Shown one piece after another: positions 24,611 through 32,544 of a stretch of 64,000 nt of DNA. The notes under the pieces are model-generated. The model was not told where the DNA came from. It ran no database searches and saw only the letters and a list, made by a program, of their open reading frames with translations. The stretch is from NCBI RefSeq assembly GCF_900609045.1, contig NZ_UXAV01000037.1, positions 1 through 64,000 on the forward strand. Direction: 5' to 3'. Within the stretch, counting starts at the first letter, position 1, and every line of letters begins with the position of its first letter. The translations under genes were made by a program, and so were the position numbers. Source of the DNA: Filibacter tadaridae (GTDB lineage: Bacteria > Bacillota > Bacilli > Bacillales_A > Planococcaceae).

Positions 24611-26542
24611 TTAGAAAGTTACTTCTTCTTTCAGTATAGCAAGGAATTCGTCAAATGGCATGCTTTGCGAGTTCTGTTCGCCGTATTTGCGTACATTTAC
24701 TTCGCCTGATTCCATTTCTTTATCGCCTAGAACGAGCATGTACGGTACTTTTTGCATTTGTGCTTCTCGGATTTTGTAACCAATTTTCTCGTCCCGTTCA
24801 TCCAGATCCACGCGGAAGCCATTTGCGATTAATTTCTCGCGTACGCCGCTTGCGTAGTCAAAATGGGCATCTGGGGAAACTGGAATCACTTCTACTTGGA
24901 CCGGAGCAAGCCATGTCGGGAATGCGCCTTTGTATTCCTCGATAAGGAATGCGACGAAACGTTCCATTGTCGAAACAACACCACGGTGAATAACGACTGG
25001 ACGGTGTTGTTTTCCGTCTTCGCCAACATACGTTAAGTCAAAACGTTCCGGCTGTAAAAAGTCAAGTTGTGCAGTAGAAAGTGTTTCTTCCATACCAATA
25101 GCCGTTTTCACCTGAACGTCCAACTTCGGTCCATAAAATGCTGCTTCTCCAATCGCCTCGACATAATCTATGCCCATTTCATCCATCGTTTCTTTTAATA
25201 AGCGCTGTGCATGTTCCCACATTTTATCGTCATCAAAATACTTCTCCGTATCCGCTGGGTCGCGGTAAGACAAACGGAATGAGTAATCGGTAATATTAAA
25301 ATCTCTATAAACATCAATAATCAGCTCAACTACGCGACGAAATTCATCTTTAATTTGGTCTGGCCGCACAAAAATATGCGCATCATTCAATGTCATACCA
25401 CGAACACGTTGCAACCCTGATAATGCACCCGACATTTCATAGCGGTGCATCATTCCAAGTTCAGCAATCCGAACAGGCAAGTTCCGGTATGAATGAATAC
25501 CATTTTTGTAAATCATCATATGGTGCGGGCAGTTCATCGGGCGCAATACTAAATCTTCATTGTCCATGCTCATAACTGGGAACATACCATCTTGATAATG
25601 GCCCCAGTGTCCCGACGTTTCATACAAGGCTTTGCTACCAAGTATCGGTGTATAGACGTGGTCATAGCCAAGCCTTTGTTCTTTATCTACAATATACCGT
25701 TCGATAATGCGTCGGATTGTCGCACCTTTTGGTAACCATAGCGGTAGGCCCTGACCTACTTTTTGTGAGTTCATGAACAAATCAAGTTCTTTACCTATTT
25801 TACGGTGATCACGCTCTTTCGCTTCTTCAAGAAGGCGTAGATGTTCTTTCAAATCTTCTTTTTTGAAAAATGCAGTTCCATAAATGCGTTGAAGCATTTT
25901 GTTATCTGAATTCCCACGCCAGTATGCTCCAGCAATACTTAGCAATTTAAACTCTTTTAATTTACCTGTTGATGGAACGTGAACGCCGCGGCAAAGATCG
26001 AAGAAATCACCTTGTTCGTAGATTGTCACTTGCTCGCCTTCAGGTATTACTTCTAGAAGTTCAATTTTGTATTCATCATCGATTTCTTTGAAGCGCTTTT
26101 CTGCTTCTTCACGGGAAACTTCATAACGAACGACTGGAATATTTTCATTGATAATTTTTTTCATTTCTTTTTCAAGTTCAGGCAAGTCTTCTGCAGTGAT
26201 TGGTTCCGGAGAATCGATATCGTAATAAAATCCGTTATCAATCGCAGGACCGATACCTAGTTTCGCATTAGGAAATTTACGTTTTACTGCTTGTGCAAGA
26301 AGATGGGCAGTACTATGGCGTAGAATTTCAAGTGCCTCCGGAGATTGCGGTGTAATGATTGCAATGTCACCGTCTTCTGTAATGGGTGTCTTCAAATCGA
26401 TTAGTTTGTCCCCCAATTTACCTGCAACTGCACTTTTGCGTAGTCCCGGGCTGATGGAAGCTGCTACATCTTCAGTCGATGTGCCTTGTGGGAATTCCTT
26501 TACTGCACCGTCTGGAAATTTTAATTTGATCATGTCTGACAT
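24611..26542 (-). CDS. thrS: Threonyl-tRNA synthetase
   Basis: The 643-residue product is a complete class II threonyl-tRNA synthetase: TGS domain (residues 1-62, [16 protein letters not shown]), editing domain with [13 protein letters not shown] and the HRGVHVP-like [10 protein letters not shown], catalytic core with [13 protein letters not shown] and motif 2 [25 protein letters not shown], and anticodon-binding domain from about residue 540. It charges tRNA-Thr and clears mis-made Ser-tRNA-Thr. The ATG at 26542 has GAGGAG 9 bases upstream; the frame continues upstream through the T-box leader but is not coding there. Control by tRNA-Thr through the T-box is expected. Confidence 0.97.
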   Translation of the reverse strand: MSDMIKLKFPDGAVKEFPQGTSTEDVAASISPGLRKSAVAGKLGDKLIDLKTPITEDGDIAIITPQSPEALEILRHSTAHLLAQAVKRKFPNAKLGIGPAIDNGFYYDIDSPEPITAEDLPELEKEMKKIINENIPVVRYEVSREEAEKRFKEIDDEYKIELLEVIPEGEQVTIYEQGDFFDLCRGVHVPSTGKLKEFKLLSIAGAYWRGNSDNKMLQRIYGTAFFKKEDLKEHLRLLEEAKERDHRKIGKELDLFMNSQKVGQGLPLWLPKGATIRRIIERYIVDKEQRLGYDHVYTPILGSKALYETSGHWGHYQDGMFPVMSMDNEDLVLRPMNCPHHMMIYKNGIHSYRNLPVRIAELGMMHRYEMSGALSGLQRVRGMTLNDAHIFVRPDQIKDEFRRVVELIIDVYRDFNITDYSFRLSYRDPADTEKYFDDDKMWEHAQRLLKETMDEMGIDYVEAIGEAAFYGPKLDVQVKTAIGMEETLSTAQLDFLQPERFDLTYVGEDGKQHRPVVIHRGVVSTMERFVAFLIEEYKGAFPTWLAPVQVEVIPVSPDAHFDYASGVREKLIANGFRVDLDERDEKIGYKIREAQMQKVPYMLVLGDKEMESGEVNVRKYGEQNSQSMPFDEFLAILKEEVTF

Positions 26543-26572
26543 TTTTATACACTCCTCTTTTTTCTTTTTTGG

Positions 26573-26860
26573 ACAACAAAAAAGCCCCATCCCTGGAAAG
26601 GGACGAAGCTTTCGCTCGCGGTTCCACCCTTGTTTCTTCAAACCAATCGTTAACAAGCGTCCGACTGCTAGATCTGGACGAAAGTCATTGGAATGATGAA
26701 GCTTTGCATCGGCTAACGGGCCGGAACCGTCGACAGTTACTTCTATTTTTCACAGTCGCTGCTTCGAGGTGGTAAATCGGTCGTCTTTATCCTGCAGGGC
26801 TTCCAGCCAATGGCCCCGTTCTCTTTAGGTCGACAAATCGAATATTGTCCTCTTCTACGC
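26573..26860 (-). promoter_or_regulatory. T-box riboswitch leader of thrS
   Basis: The conserved T-box sequence AGGGTGGAACCGCG is present on the minus strand (26617-26630). It is followed by a terminator whose arms CTTCGTCCCT and AGGGATGGGG close before a T run (26573-26613). The leader is about 290 bases long and reaches the thrS ribosome site. I could not fix the specifier codon with certainty; an ACC triplet occurs in the Stem I region. The known mechanism is read-through when uncharged tRNA-Thr pairs with the leader. Confidence 0.93.
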
Positions 26861-26932
26861 ATTTAACATTTTCTTATTGAAACAATTGTACTGAAGTTAG
26901 ATAGGAAATGCAAGGCTTGAATGGACAAGATA

Positions 26933-27883
26933 TTAGTCATCCGGATTCCGGCGATTTTCCCCTTCAAGTTGAACAGGGCTGCTGACCGTGCGGATTCTTT
27001 CCATGATACGTGCAGCTTTTAGTACTTCCTTCTCCCCTTTTTGCGTATACGTTAAATGATCTTCCAATTCGCTATAATTTTTATTTGATGTAAAAAACGT
27101 CGGTAACTTTTCGGCCATCCTGTATTGCAATATCGTTCCGAGCACTTCGTCACGAGTCCAGGCTGACATAGATTCCGCCCCGATATCATCGAGCATGAGA
27201 ACTTTTGCATTTTTAACAAATTCAATTTTTTCATTCAATGTTTGATCTTGAATGGACTGCTTCATATCCCGCAAAAACTCCGGAACGTACACGGCAACCG
27301 TGCGAATCCGCCTGTTGGCTAGTTCATTTGCCAATGCCCCAAGGATGAAGGATTTCCCGATTCCGAATTTACCATAAATGTATAAACCACGCTCTGGTAG
27401 TTTTCCAGTTTCATCAAAAACATTCAAGAAGTTCTTTGCAGCACGGACAGCCGCAACTCTGCTGTCATCATAAAACATATCTATATTTTGTAGTTTTGCT
27501 TCCATAACGTCTTTTTGCATGTACATGCTATCAACCATCCTTGAAACCGCGCGACTATCTTCATCTAACAGTTTGGTTGGACATTTCGTGTATTGTAGAT
27601 CTATAAGCCCGCCGGAAAATACCAGTTTCGGTTCTGATCCCTTTAAGACATTTATGCAGCTGGAAAGATTAGTACATTTTCCGCACGCGTGCGAAGCCGT
27701 CGCGTATTCGTACAATTTGCCGAGGCCCCGGTCGACCATCTCTTTATCGATTCCATCTGCATGCTCTTCTAGGAATTGTTGGACTCCTGGACTTTCCATC
27801 ACTTCTTTTCGCAACGCTTCATAACGTGCTGCAAAAGCCGGAGCTTTAACAACGCGTTTTAATGTTTCCTTTATCGGTTCCAA
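26933..27883 (-). CDS. dnaI: Primosomal protein DnaI (helicase loader)
   Basis: This AAA+ helicase loader of about 316 residues puts the replicative helicase DnaC onto DNA with DnaB and DnaD. The N-terminal domain carries zinc-site cysteines (ACGKC, SSC, KCPTK), then Walker A YIYGKFGIGKSFILGALANELA near residue 170, Walker B VLMLDDIGAE near residue 230 and a C-terminal MERIRTV sensor region. Homology with B. subtilis (MEPIGRS) points to a TTG start at 27883 with GGGTGG 6 bases up and one base after the dnaB stop; ATG at 27898 is possible but has its site too close. Last gene of nrdR-dnaB-dnaI. Confidence 0.93.
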   Translation of the reverse strand: MEPIKETLKRVVKAPAFAARYEALRKEVMESPGVQQFLEEHADGIDKEMVDRGLGKLYEYATASHACGKCTNLSSCINVLKGSEPKLVFSGGLIDLQYTKCPTKLLDEDSRAVSRMVDSMYMQKDVMEAKLQNIDMFYDDSRVAAVRAAKNFLNVFDETGKLPERGLYIYGKFGIGKSFILGALANELANRRIRTVAVYVPEFLRDMKQSIQDQTLNEKIEFVKNAKVLMLDDIGAESMSAWTRDEVLGTILQYRMAEKLPTFFTSNKNYSELEDHLTYTQKGEKEVLKAARIMERIRTVSSPVQLEGENRRNPDD

Positions 27884-27884
27884 C

Positions 27885-29243
27885 TCAATCCACCCCATTT
27901 CCTGTAACGCCAAGTTCTTCTAAAAGTTTACGACGTTCTTCCGCAATATCCGCCGCCTCTTTTGAAGACACTTTCTTTTTCTTGTCTTCTTTTTTATAAA
28001 ACCATTCAGGCACTTTCTCTTCACGTACAGGCTTCCTTCTCGCTGGTTGTTTCTGGCCTTCTTTAAGCCATTTCATATATTGGTCATGCTCTTTCCGTGA
28101 AATGTCCAATGCAGCCTTTGCCGTCTCAATTTCTTTGGCCATCCAGTGAGAAGCGATTCGTTCAACAAACTTGTTAACGATTTTCATATCATTACGCAGT
28201 AACACATATTGCAAAAGGACGTTGACGACTCCTGCTGGTAATCCATGTGTATGAATCAGTCGTTCCGCAAGTTGAGTATCGACCGGTAGTGGCTCTTTTC
28301 CGGTGATGTCCCGTAGCATCTCAATGGGCGTTGTATTTTCAAGATAGTAAACCAATTCCTCGTCCCGCGTCAACTGTTTTCCAGTTTGTTTGGGTGGTTC
28401 TTGGACATATACTTTGTTCAATACAGGCGCTTCTTTTGAGACGTTCATCTTGTAAAATTCCGCAGCGGATTTCCTTAAACGATCCACAGGTAATCCAAGA
28501 TCTTCATCAAGCGCCATCATGACCACTTTCTGCATATCAAGTGGTGTAAGTGAATAAAGAAAAGCCAGCTTTTCAATAATTTCTCTAGATACTGCATTTA
28601 AAGCAGATAGGGGAATCATTTGTTCCGTTAGTCCTGAACGTAGAAGGTCAAAGTCAAAATCCCTGTTCACGAACGGAATCCCTTCATGTTCAACTCTTCC
28701 TTCAAGTTTCCATGCATCATCAAGATCTCCGTTATGCCCCATTTGAAATGGCGTGTAAACATCAAGAAAAGATCGTGAAACCTCTTCATGGCCTTTAATA
28801 TCCAACGATTCCAATGTAAATCTGGCACGTAAATTCCGATAGGATTGTTCCCCGATCTTACTGAATAGAAACGTCGATAGTAGCGGGTCTGTAAAAAATG
28901 CTTTCGCATCTAAGGGTGGAAGTAATTCATAGATGAACGTCCGGATATCCCCGTCTTTTTTTCTATATGTACGCAATAACCCGATTGCTTCGAGCGATAT
29001 GCGCGCTTCAAAAACTCTGCCGAGAGGCATCGTTAATATATTCATCAGGTGATAATGATTATAAGTCTGTCCATTTTCACGCTCTGCATCTGCCCAAAAC
29101 GTCATGAATAAACCCATGGCGTCAGGTCCGATGAGCGGTTGGTAGAACAATGTAAGAAGCTGCCGGTCATAGTCCGAGAATGTTTGCGGCAATCGTATGT
29201 TGTATGCATCAACAGGTTGTAATTCTTTATAGAGGGCCGCCAC
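27885..29243 (-). CDS. dnaB: Replication initiation and membrane attachment protein DnaB
   Basis: The 452-residue product is the Firmicute DnaB (not the helicase), which helps load helicase at oriC and at stalled forks. It opens with ELQPVDAYNIRLPQTFSDYDRQLLTLFYQPLIGPDAMGLF, typical of the winged-helix N-domain, and contains DnaD/DnaB-like helical repeats in the second half (near KEPLPVDTQLAERLIHTHGLPAGVVNVLLQYVL). The start is a GTG with AAGGTGAG upstream. It follows nrdR by 35 bases and leads directly into dnaI, as in B. subtilis. Confidence 0.94.
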   Translation of the reverse strand: MAALYKELQPVDAYNIRLPQTFSDYDRQLLTLFYQPLIGPDAMGLFMTFWADAERENGQTYNHYHLMNILTMPLGRVFEARISLEAIGLLRTYRKKDGDIRTFIYELLPPLDAKAFFTDPLLSTFLFSKIGEQSYRNLRARFTLESLDIKGHEEVSRSFLDVYTPFQMGHNGDLDDAWKLEGRVEHEGIPFVNRDFDFDLLRSGLTEQMIPLSALNAVSREIIEKLAFLYSLTPLDMQKVVMMALDEDLGLPVDRLRKSAAEFYKMNVSKEAPVLNKVYVQEPPKQTGKQLTRDEELVYYLENTTPIEMLRDITGKEPLPVDTQLAERLIHTHGLPAGVVNVLLQYVLLRNDMKIVNKFVERIASHWMAKEIETAKAALDISRKEHDQYMKWLKEGQKQPARRKPVREEKVPEWFYKKEDKKKKVSSKEAADIAEERRKLLEELGVTGNGVD

Positions 29244-29277
29244 TACTACTCACCTTCTCCTTATTCATTCTAGATTT

Positions 29278-29742
29278 TCACTCATTTTCAGTGCGCTTTT
29301 GTAGATTCTTTAACTCTTCGATAAAAACAGATACATCTTTATATTGGCGATAAACTGAGGCGAATCTGACATAGGCAACTTCATCTACATCCGCTAATCG
29401 CTTCATAACCATTTCGCCTACATCATCCGAATTGACATCCACTATACCAGCGCTACGCAATTCTTTCTCAATTGAAAAGACGATGTTTTTAAGGTCTTCC
29501 AAGGGAACGGAACGTTTTTCACACGCCCGAATAAGTCCTCTCAGTACTTTCTCCCCGCTAAACTCTTCACGTGAACCGTCTTTCTTCACAATCGTTAAGG
29601 GCATTTCCTCCACCTTTTCAAATGTCGTGAAGCGGAATGCACATCGTTCGCACTCCCGCCGGCGACGGATGGATTTATTCTCTTCGGCTGACCTGGAATC
29701 GACGACCCGGGTACCATTATACTGGCAAGCTGGACATATCAT
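29278..29742 (-). CDS. nrdR: Transcriptional repressor NrdR
   Basis: The 154-residue product is full-length NrdR, which senses ATP/dATP and represses ribonucleotide reductase genes. The zinc ribbon cysteines are at 3, 6, 31 and 34 (CPAC, CERC), followed by an ATP-cone domain ([28 protein letters not shown], from about residue 53). NrdR boxes of its targets are not seen in this window. The ATG has GGAGGATCC upstream. It heads nrdR-dnaB-dnaI. Confidence 0.96.
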   Translation of the reverse strand: MICPACQYNGTRVVDSRSAEENKSIRRRRECERCAFRFTTFEKVEEMPLTIVKKDGSREEFSGEKVLRGLIRACEKRSVPLEDLKNIVFSIEKELRSAGIVDVNSDDVGEMVMKRLADVDEVAYVRFASVYRQYKDVSVFIEELKNLQKRTENE

Positions 29743-29835
29743 ATGAGGATCCTCCGCTTTTCATTTATAGTAACTTGATTGTAACAGAAATCGTATCTGA
29801 AATCGAAAGTCGGGGATGCGTTCCCTTTTCGGACG

Positions 29836-29886
29836 GCAAAAAGCTGCCACGTAGGTCATATGACTCGACCTGCGCAGCAGCTTAAA
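29836..29886 (-). terminator. Terminator after gapB
   Basis: AAGCTGC (29841-29847) pairs with GCAGCTT (29876-29882), with a second inner stem TAGGTC/GACCTG, and T residues follow on the minus strand. Confidence 0.82.
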
Positions 29887-29892
29887 ACGGTA

Positions 29893-30915
29893 TCACGCGT
29901 TCACTTTTGTTTTTAGCGCTTTTGCTACCTTTTTCGTTAAATCTACAACACGTGCAGAGTAGCCCCATTCATTATCATACCATGCGAGTACTTTTACTTT
30001 ACGGTCACCCATGACAATTGTCGAAAGGCCGTCAATCGTCGCAGATTCAGTCGTTGTATTGAAATCAATCGATACTAGCGGCTCCATAGTGAAGCGAATA
30101 ATACCCGCCATCGACCCTTCAGCCACTTCTTTAAATGCATCATTGATTGTTTCAACCGTAACATCCTGCTTTAGGTCGACAACTAGGTCCACTAACGATA
30201 CATTCGGTGTCGGCACACGTAATGCCATACCGTGAATCTTACCTTCAAGTTCAGGAAGAACAAGCGATAATGCTTTCGCGGCTCCTGTAGAAGTCGGAAT
30301 GATTGATTGTGCACATGCACGTGCACGGCGAAGATCCTTATGGGGATTATCCAAGTTCTTCTGATCATTCGTGTAGGCATGTACTGTCGTCATAAGACCA
30401 TTTACAATCCCGAATTTATCATTAAGTACTTTCACTACTGGTGCCAGACAATTTGTCGTGCAACTAGCGTTTGAAATGACATCATGTTTTTCGATGTCCA
30501 GCTTGTCTTCGTTTACGCCCATTACAATTGTGATATCTTCATTTTTACCTGGCGCAGATAGAATGACCTTTTTTGCTCCCGCATCAAGATGAAGTGCAGC
30601 CTTGTCACGTGCGTTGAATTTCCCTGTTGCTTCGATAACAATATCGATGCCAAGCTCTTTCCAAGGAAGTTTTGATGGGTCTCTATCAGCTACAATCTGT
30701 ACACGTTTTCCGTTAACAATGATTGCATTTTCTTCTACAAGTACTTCACCATCGAATAGACCGTGATTCGTATCGTACTTTATAAGATGGGCCAGTGTTT
30801 CGGCTGGATACGACGCATTTATTGCGACGATTGTTACGTCTTTCTCCATGATCATCTGGCGAAAAACCATCCGACCGATTCTTCCAAATCCGTTTATTGC
30901 AATTGAAGTTGACAT
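29893..30915 (-). CDS. gapB: Glyceraldehyde-3-phosphate dehydrogenase, gluconeogenic GapB type
   Basis: The 340-residue product is a phosphorylating GAPDH. NGFGRIGRMVFR opens the Rossmann fold, SNASCTTNCLAP holds the catalytic Cys152, and TVHAYTNDQKNLDNPHKDLRRAR follows. The residue after the second beta strand reads INASYPAET rather than the INDLTD of NAD-preferring GapA, which fits the NADP-preferring GapB used in gluconeogenesis. Position between coaE and nrdR also fits B. subtilis gapB. The ATG at 30915 has GGAGG 8 bases upstream; the frame continues further but without a site. Two CcpN-like sites lie upstream, in keeping with repression during glycolysis. Confidence 0.93.
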   Translation of the reverse strand: MSTSIAINGFGRIGRMVFRQMIMEKDVTIVAINASYPAETLAHLIKYDTNHGLFDGEVLVEENAIIVNGKRVQIVADRDPSKLPWKELGIDIVIEATGKFNARDKAALHLDAGAKKVILSAPGKNEDITIVMGVNEDKLDIEKHDVISNASCTTNCLAPVVKVLNDKFGIVNGLMTTVHAYTNDQKNLDNPHKDLRRARACAQSIIPTSTGAAKALSLVLPELEGKIHGMALRVPTPNVSLVDLVVDLKQDVTVETINDAFKEVAEGSMAGIIRFTMEPLVSIDFNTTTESATIDGLSTIVMGDRKVKVLAWYDNEWGYSARVVDLTKKVAKALKTKVNA

Positions 30916-30934
30916 GGGTTGATCCTCCTGCATG

Positions 30935-30978
30935 TATGTTATACTTTATATCGTTTATCCGCTGATTAGTATAACACA
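30935..30978 (-). promoter_or_regulatory. Two inverted CcpN-like operators at the gapB promoter
   Basis: The sequences TATGTTATACT (30935-30945, plus strand) and TGTGTTATACT (30968-30978, minus strand) each match the 11-base CcpN consensus TRTGHYATAYW at every position and face each other. The second includes a TATACT -10 hexamer. CcpN represses gapB and pckA in B. subtilis. The matches are seen; binding is inferred. Confidence 0.62.
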
Positions 30979-31039
30979 TTTTAATACTTAGTGTAGCTTT
31001 CATAATGAGAATATGAATGTTCCACTTTTCAGACTTAGT

Positions 31040-31636
31040 CTATGGTCGCGCTTCCCAATTGGTGAGGATTCGTTCGAGTTGCAACTCTGTTTCTTCAATT
31101 GATCCATTATTGGCAAGAACAGCATCTGCACCCTCTTCTTTTACTACTATTGAAAGTTGAGATTGTATCCGCATATTTGCTTCGTCTTCCGTTAGATTAT
31201 TTCTAGTCATAAGCCGTTCTCTTTGTATTTCCGGCGTTACGGATACGACAATTATTTTATCGACAAACGATTGCAATTTACTTTCGAATAGAAGCGGGAT
31301 ATCCATAATGACTGTTTGTGCGCCATTTGAAAGCCACGATTCCTTTTGCCTAAGCATCTCTTTACGTATGGCTGGGTGAATGATGCTATTTAATTTGTTT
31401 CGATCCGCTTCATTTCCGAAAATACGTTCACCTAGCCTCGCGCGATTAAGCGATCCATCCTCATTGATGACTGCGGCTCCGAACTGCTTCTCTATTTCCA
31501 GTAGGACAGCACTGCCTGGTCCCACAACCAACCGCGCTATTTCATCTGCATCGACGATAGGAAAGCCTCTTTTTTTCAACATGGTGGAGACTGTACTCTT
31601 ACCGCTCGCGATACTTCCCGTCAATCCGATTATCAT
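31040..31636 (-). CDS. coaE: Dephospho-CoA kinase
   Basis: The 198-residue product is the last enzyme of CoA synthesis, phosphorylating dephospho-CoA. The P-loop GLTGSIASGKSTVS is at residue 4, followed by VDADEIAR and the MDIPLLFESKL lid region near residue 95. It follows mutM by 26 bases in the polA-mutM-coaE unit. B. subtilis has ytaF between mutM and coaE; that gene is absent here. Confidence 0.95.
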   Translation of the reverse strand: MIIGLTGSIASGKSTVSTMLKKRGFPIVDADEIARLVVGPGSAVLLEIEKQFGAAVINEDGSLNRARLGERIFGNEADRNKLNSIIHPAIRKEMLRQKESWLSNGAQTVIMDIPLLFESKLQSFVDKIIVVSVTPEIQRERLMTRNNLTEDEANMRIQSQLSIVVKEEGADAVLANNGSIEETELQLERILTNWEARP

Positions 31637-31662
31637 CTAGAAGCCCCCCTTGTTACTGTCAG

Positions 31663-32535
31663 TCACTTTTGGCATTTCGGACAATAGACAGATGTCCTCC
31701 CTGCAATTTTCACACTTTTAGTCGGCATCCCGCAGTTATAGCAGACTTTTCTTCCATACATTTTAAGCCGATCTTGCATCGTTCCTGCTTCACCGTTTAT
31801 ATTCCGGTAGTCTGAAATGGTACTTCCACCTGCATCGATACTTTCTTGCAAGATGGCTACTATGACTTGAAACAATTCAATTTTTCGTTTCAGACTAATC
31901 CGCTCAGTCGTTCTTGCTGGATGGATTTTCATCTTAAAAAGTGCTTCGGTTGCATAGATATTCCCGCATCCAGACAAGACTTGACCATCCATAATCACTT
32001 CTTTAATTGGTTTTCGCGCGTACTTCGGTGTAGCTGCCAACTCAAGGAAATGACCAACGGCTTCTTCATCGAACGGTTCAGGAGCCATTTTCAATAAAGG
32101 TGGATATTCGGCTTCGCACCCAATCAGCCGGAGCTCCCCGAACCTGCGGATATCCGAATAGACAAGGAGTCCGCCATCTTCCATCGTGAATAGTACATGA
32201 ATATGATTACGGAATTTCGTTTCTGTCACGTCTTCAATCGAGTTAACGTTGAACCAAGCCCCCGACATCCCTAAATGACTAACGAGAAGACAGCTGTTAC
32301 CGTCTTTTATTAAGTTGAAGTAAATGTATTTACTTCGTCTCGTAATCGCTTTAATCGTCATTCCAATCAAGTCATTTGTGAAATTTGCAGTGGTCATACC
32401 TTTTACAATGGCTTCTTTACCAAGTTCTTTTGACTTCATCACTATTTCGGACACATTCACTTCCTGGATCGTCCGTCCAACCGCCACAGGTGCAAGTGCA
32501 CGAACGACCCCTTCCACTTCCGGTAGTTCAGGCAT
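31663..32535 (-). CDS. mutM: Formamidopyrimidine-DNA glycosylase (Fpg)
   Basis: The 290-residue product removes 8-oxoguanine and other oxidised purines from DNA. The N-terminus MPELPEVEGVVR gives the catalytic proline 2 and glutamate 3; the helix-two-turn-helix lies near GCGNIYATEALF and the zinc finger is CYNCGMPTKSVKIAGRTSVYCPKCQK at the C-terminus. The frame extends two codons upstream, but Pro must follow the first Met, so the start is 32535, with GAGGGATGG upstream. It follows polA by 9 bases. Confidence 0.96.
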   Translation of the reverse strand: MPELPEVEGVVRALAPVAVGRTIQEVNVSEIVMKSKELGKEAIVKGMTTANFTNDLIGMTIKAITRRSKYIYFNLIKDGNSCLLVSHLGMSGAWFNVNSIEDVTETKFRNHIHVLFTMEDGGLLVYSDIRRFGELRLIGCEAEYPPLLKMAPEPFDEEAVGHFLELAATPKYARKPIKEVIMDGQVLSGCGNIYATEALFKMKIHPARTTERISLKRKIELFQVIVAILQESIDAGGSTISDYRNINGEAGTMQDRLKMYGRKVCYNCGMPTKSVKIAGRTSVYCPKCQK

Positions 32536-32544
32536 GTCCATCCC

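Noticed and set aside
26543..26656. Upstream extension of threonyl-tRNA synthetase
   Set aside because: This part lies in the T-box terminator and has no ribosome site.
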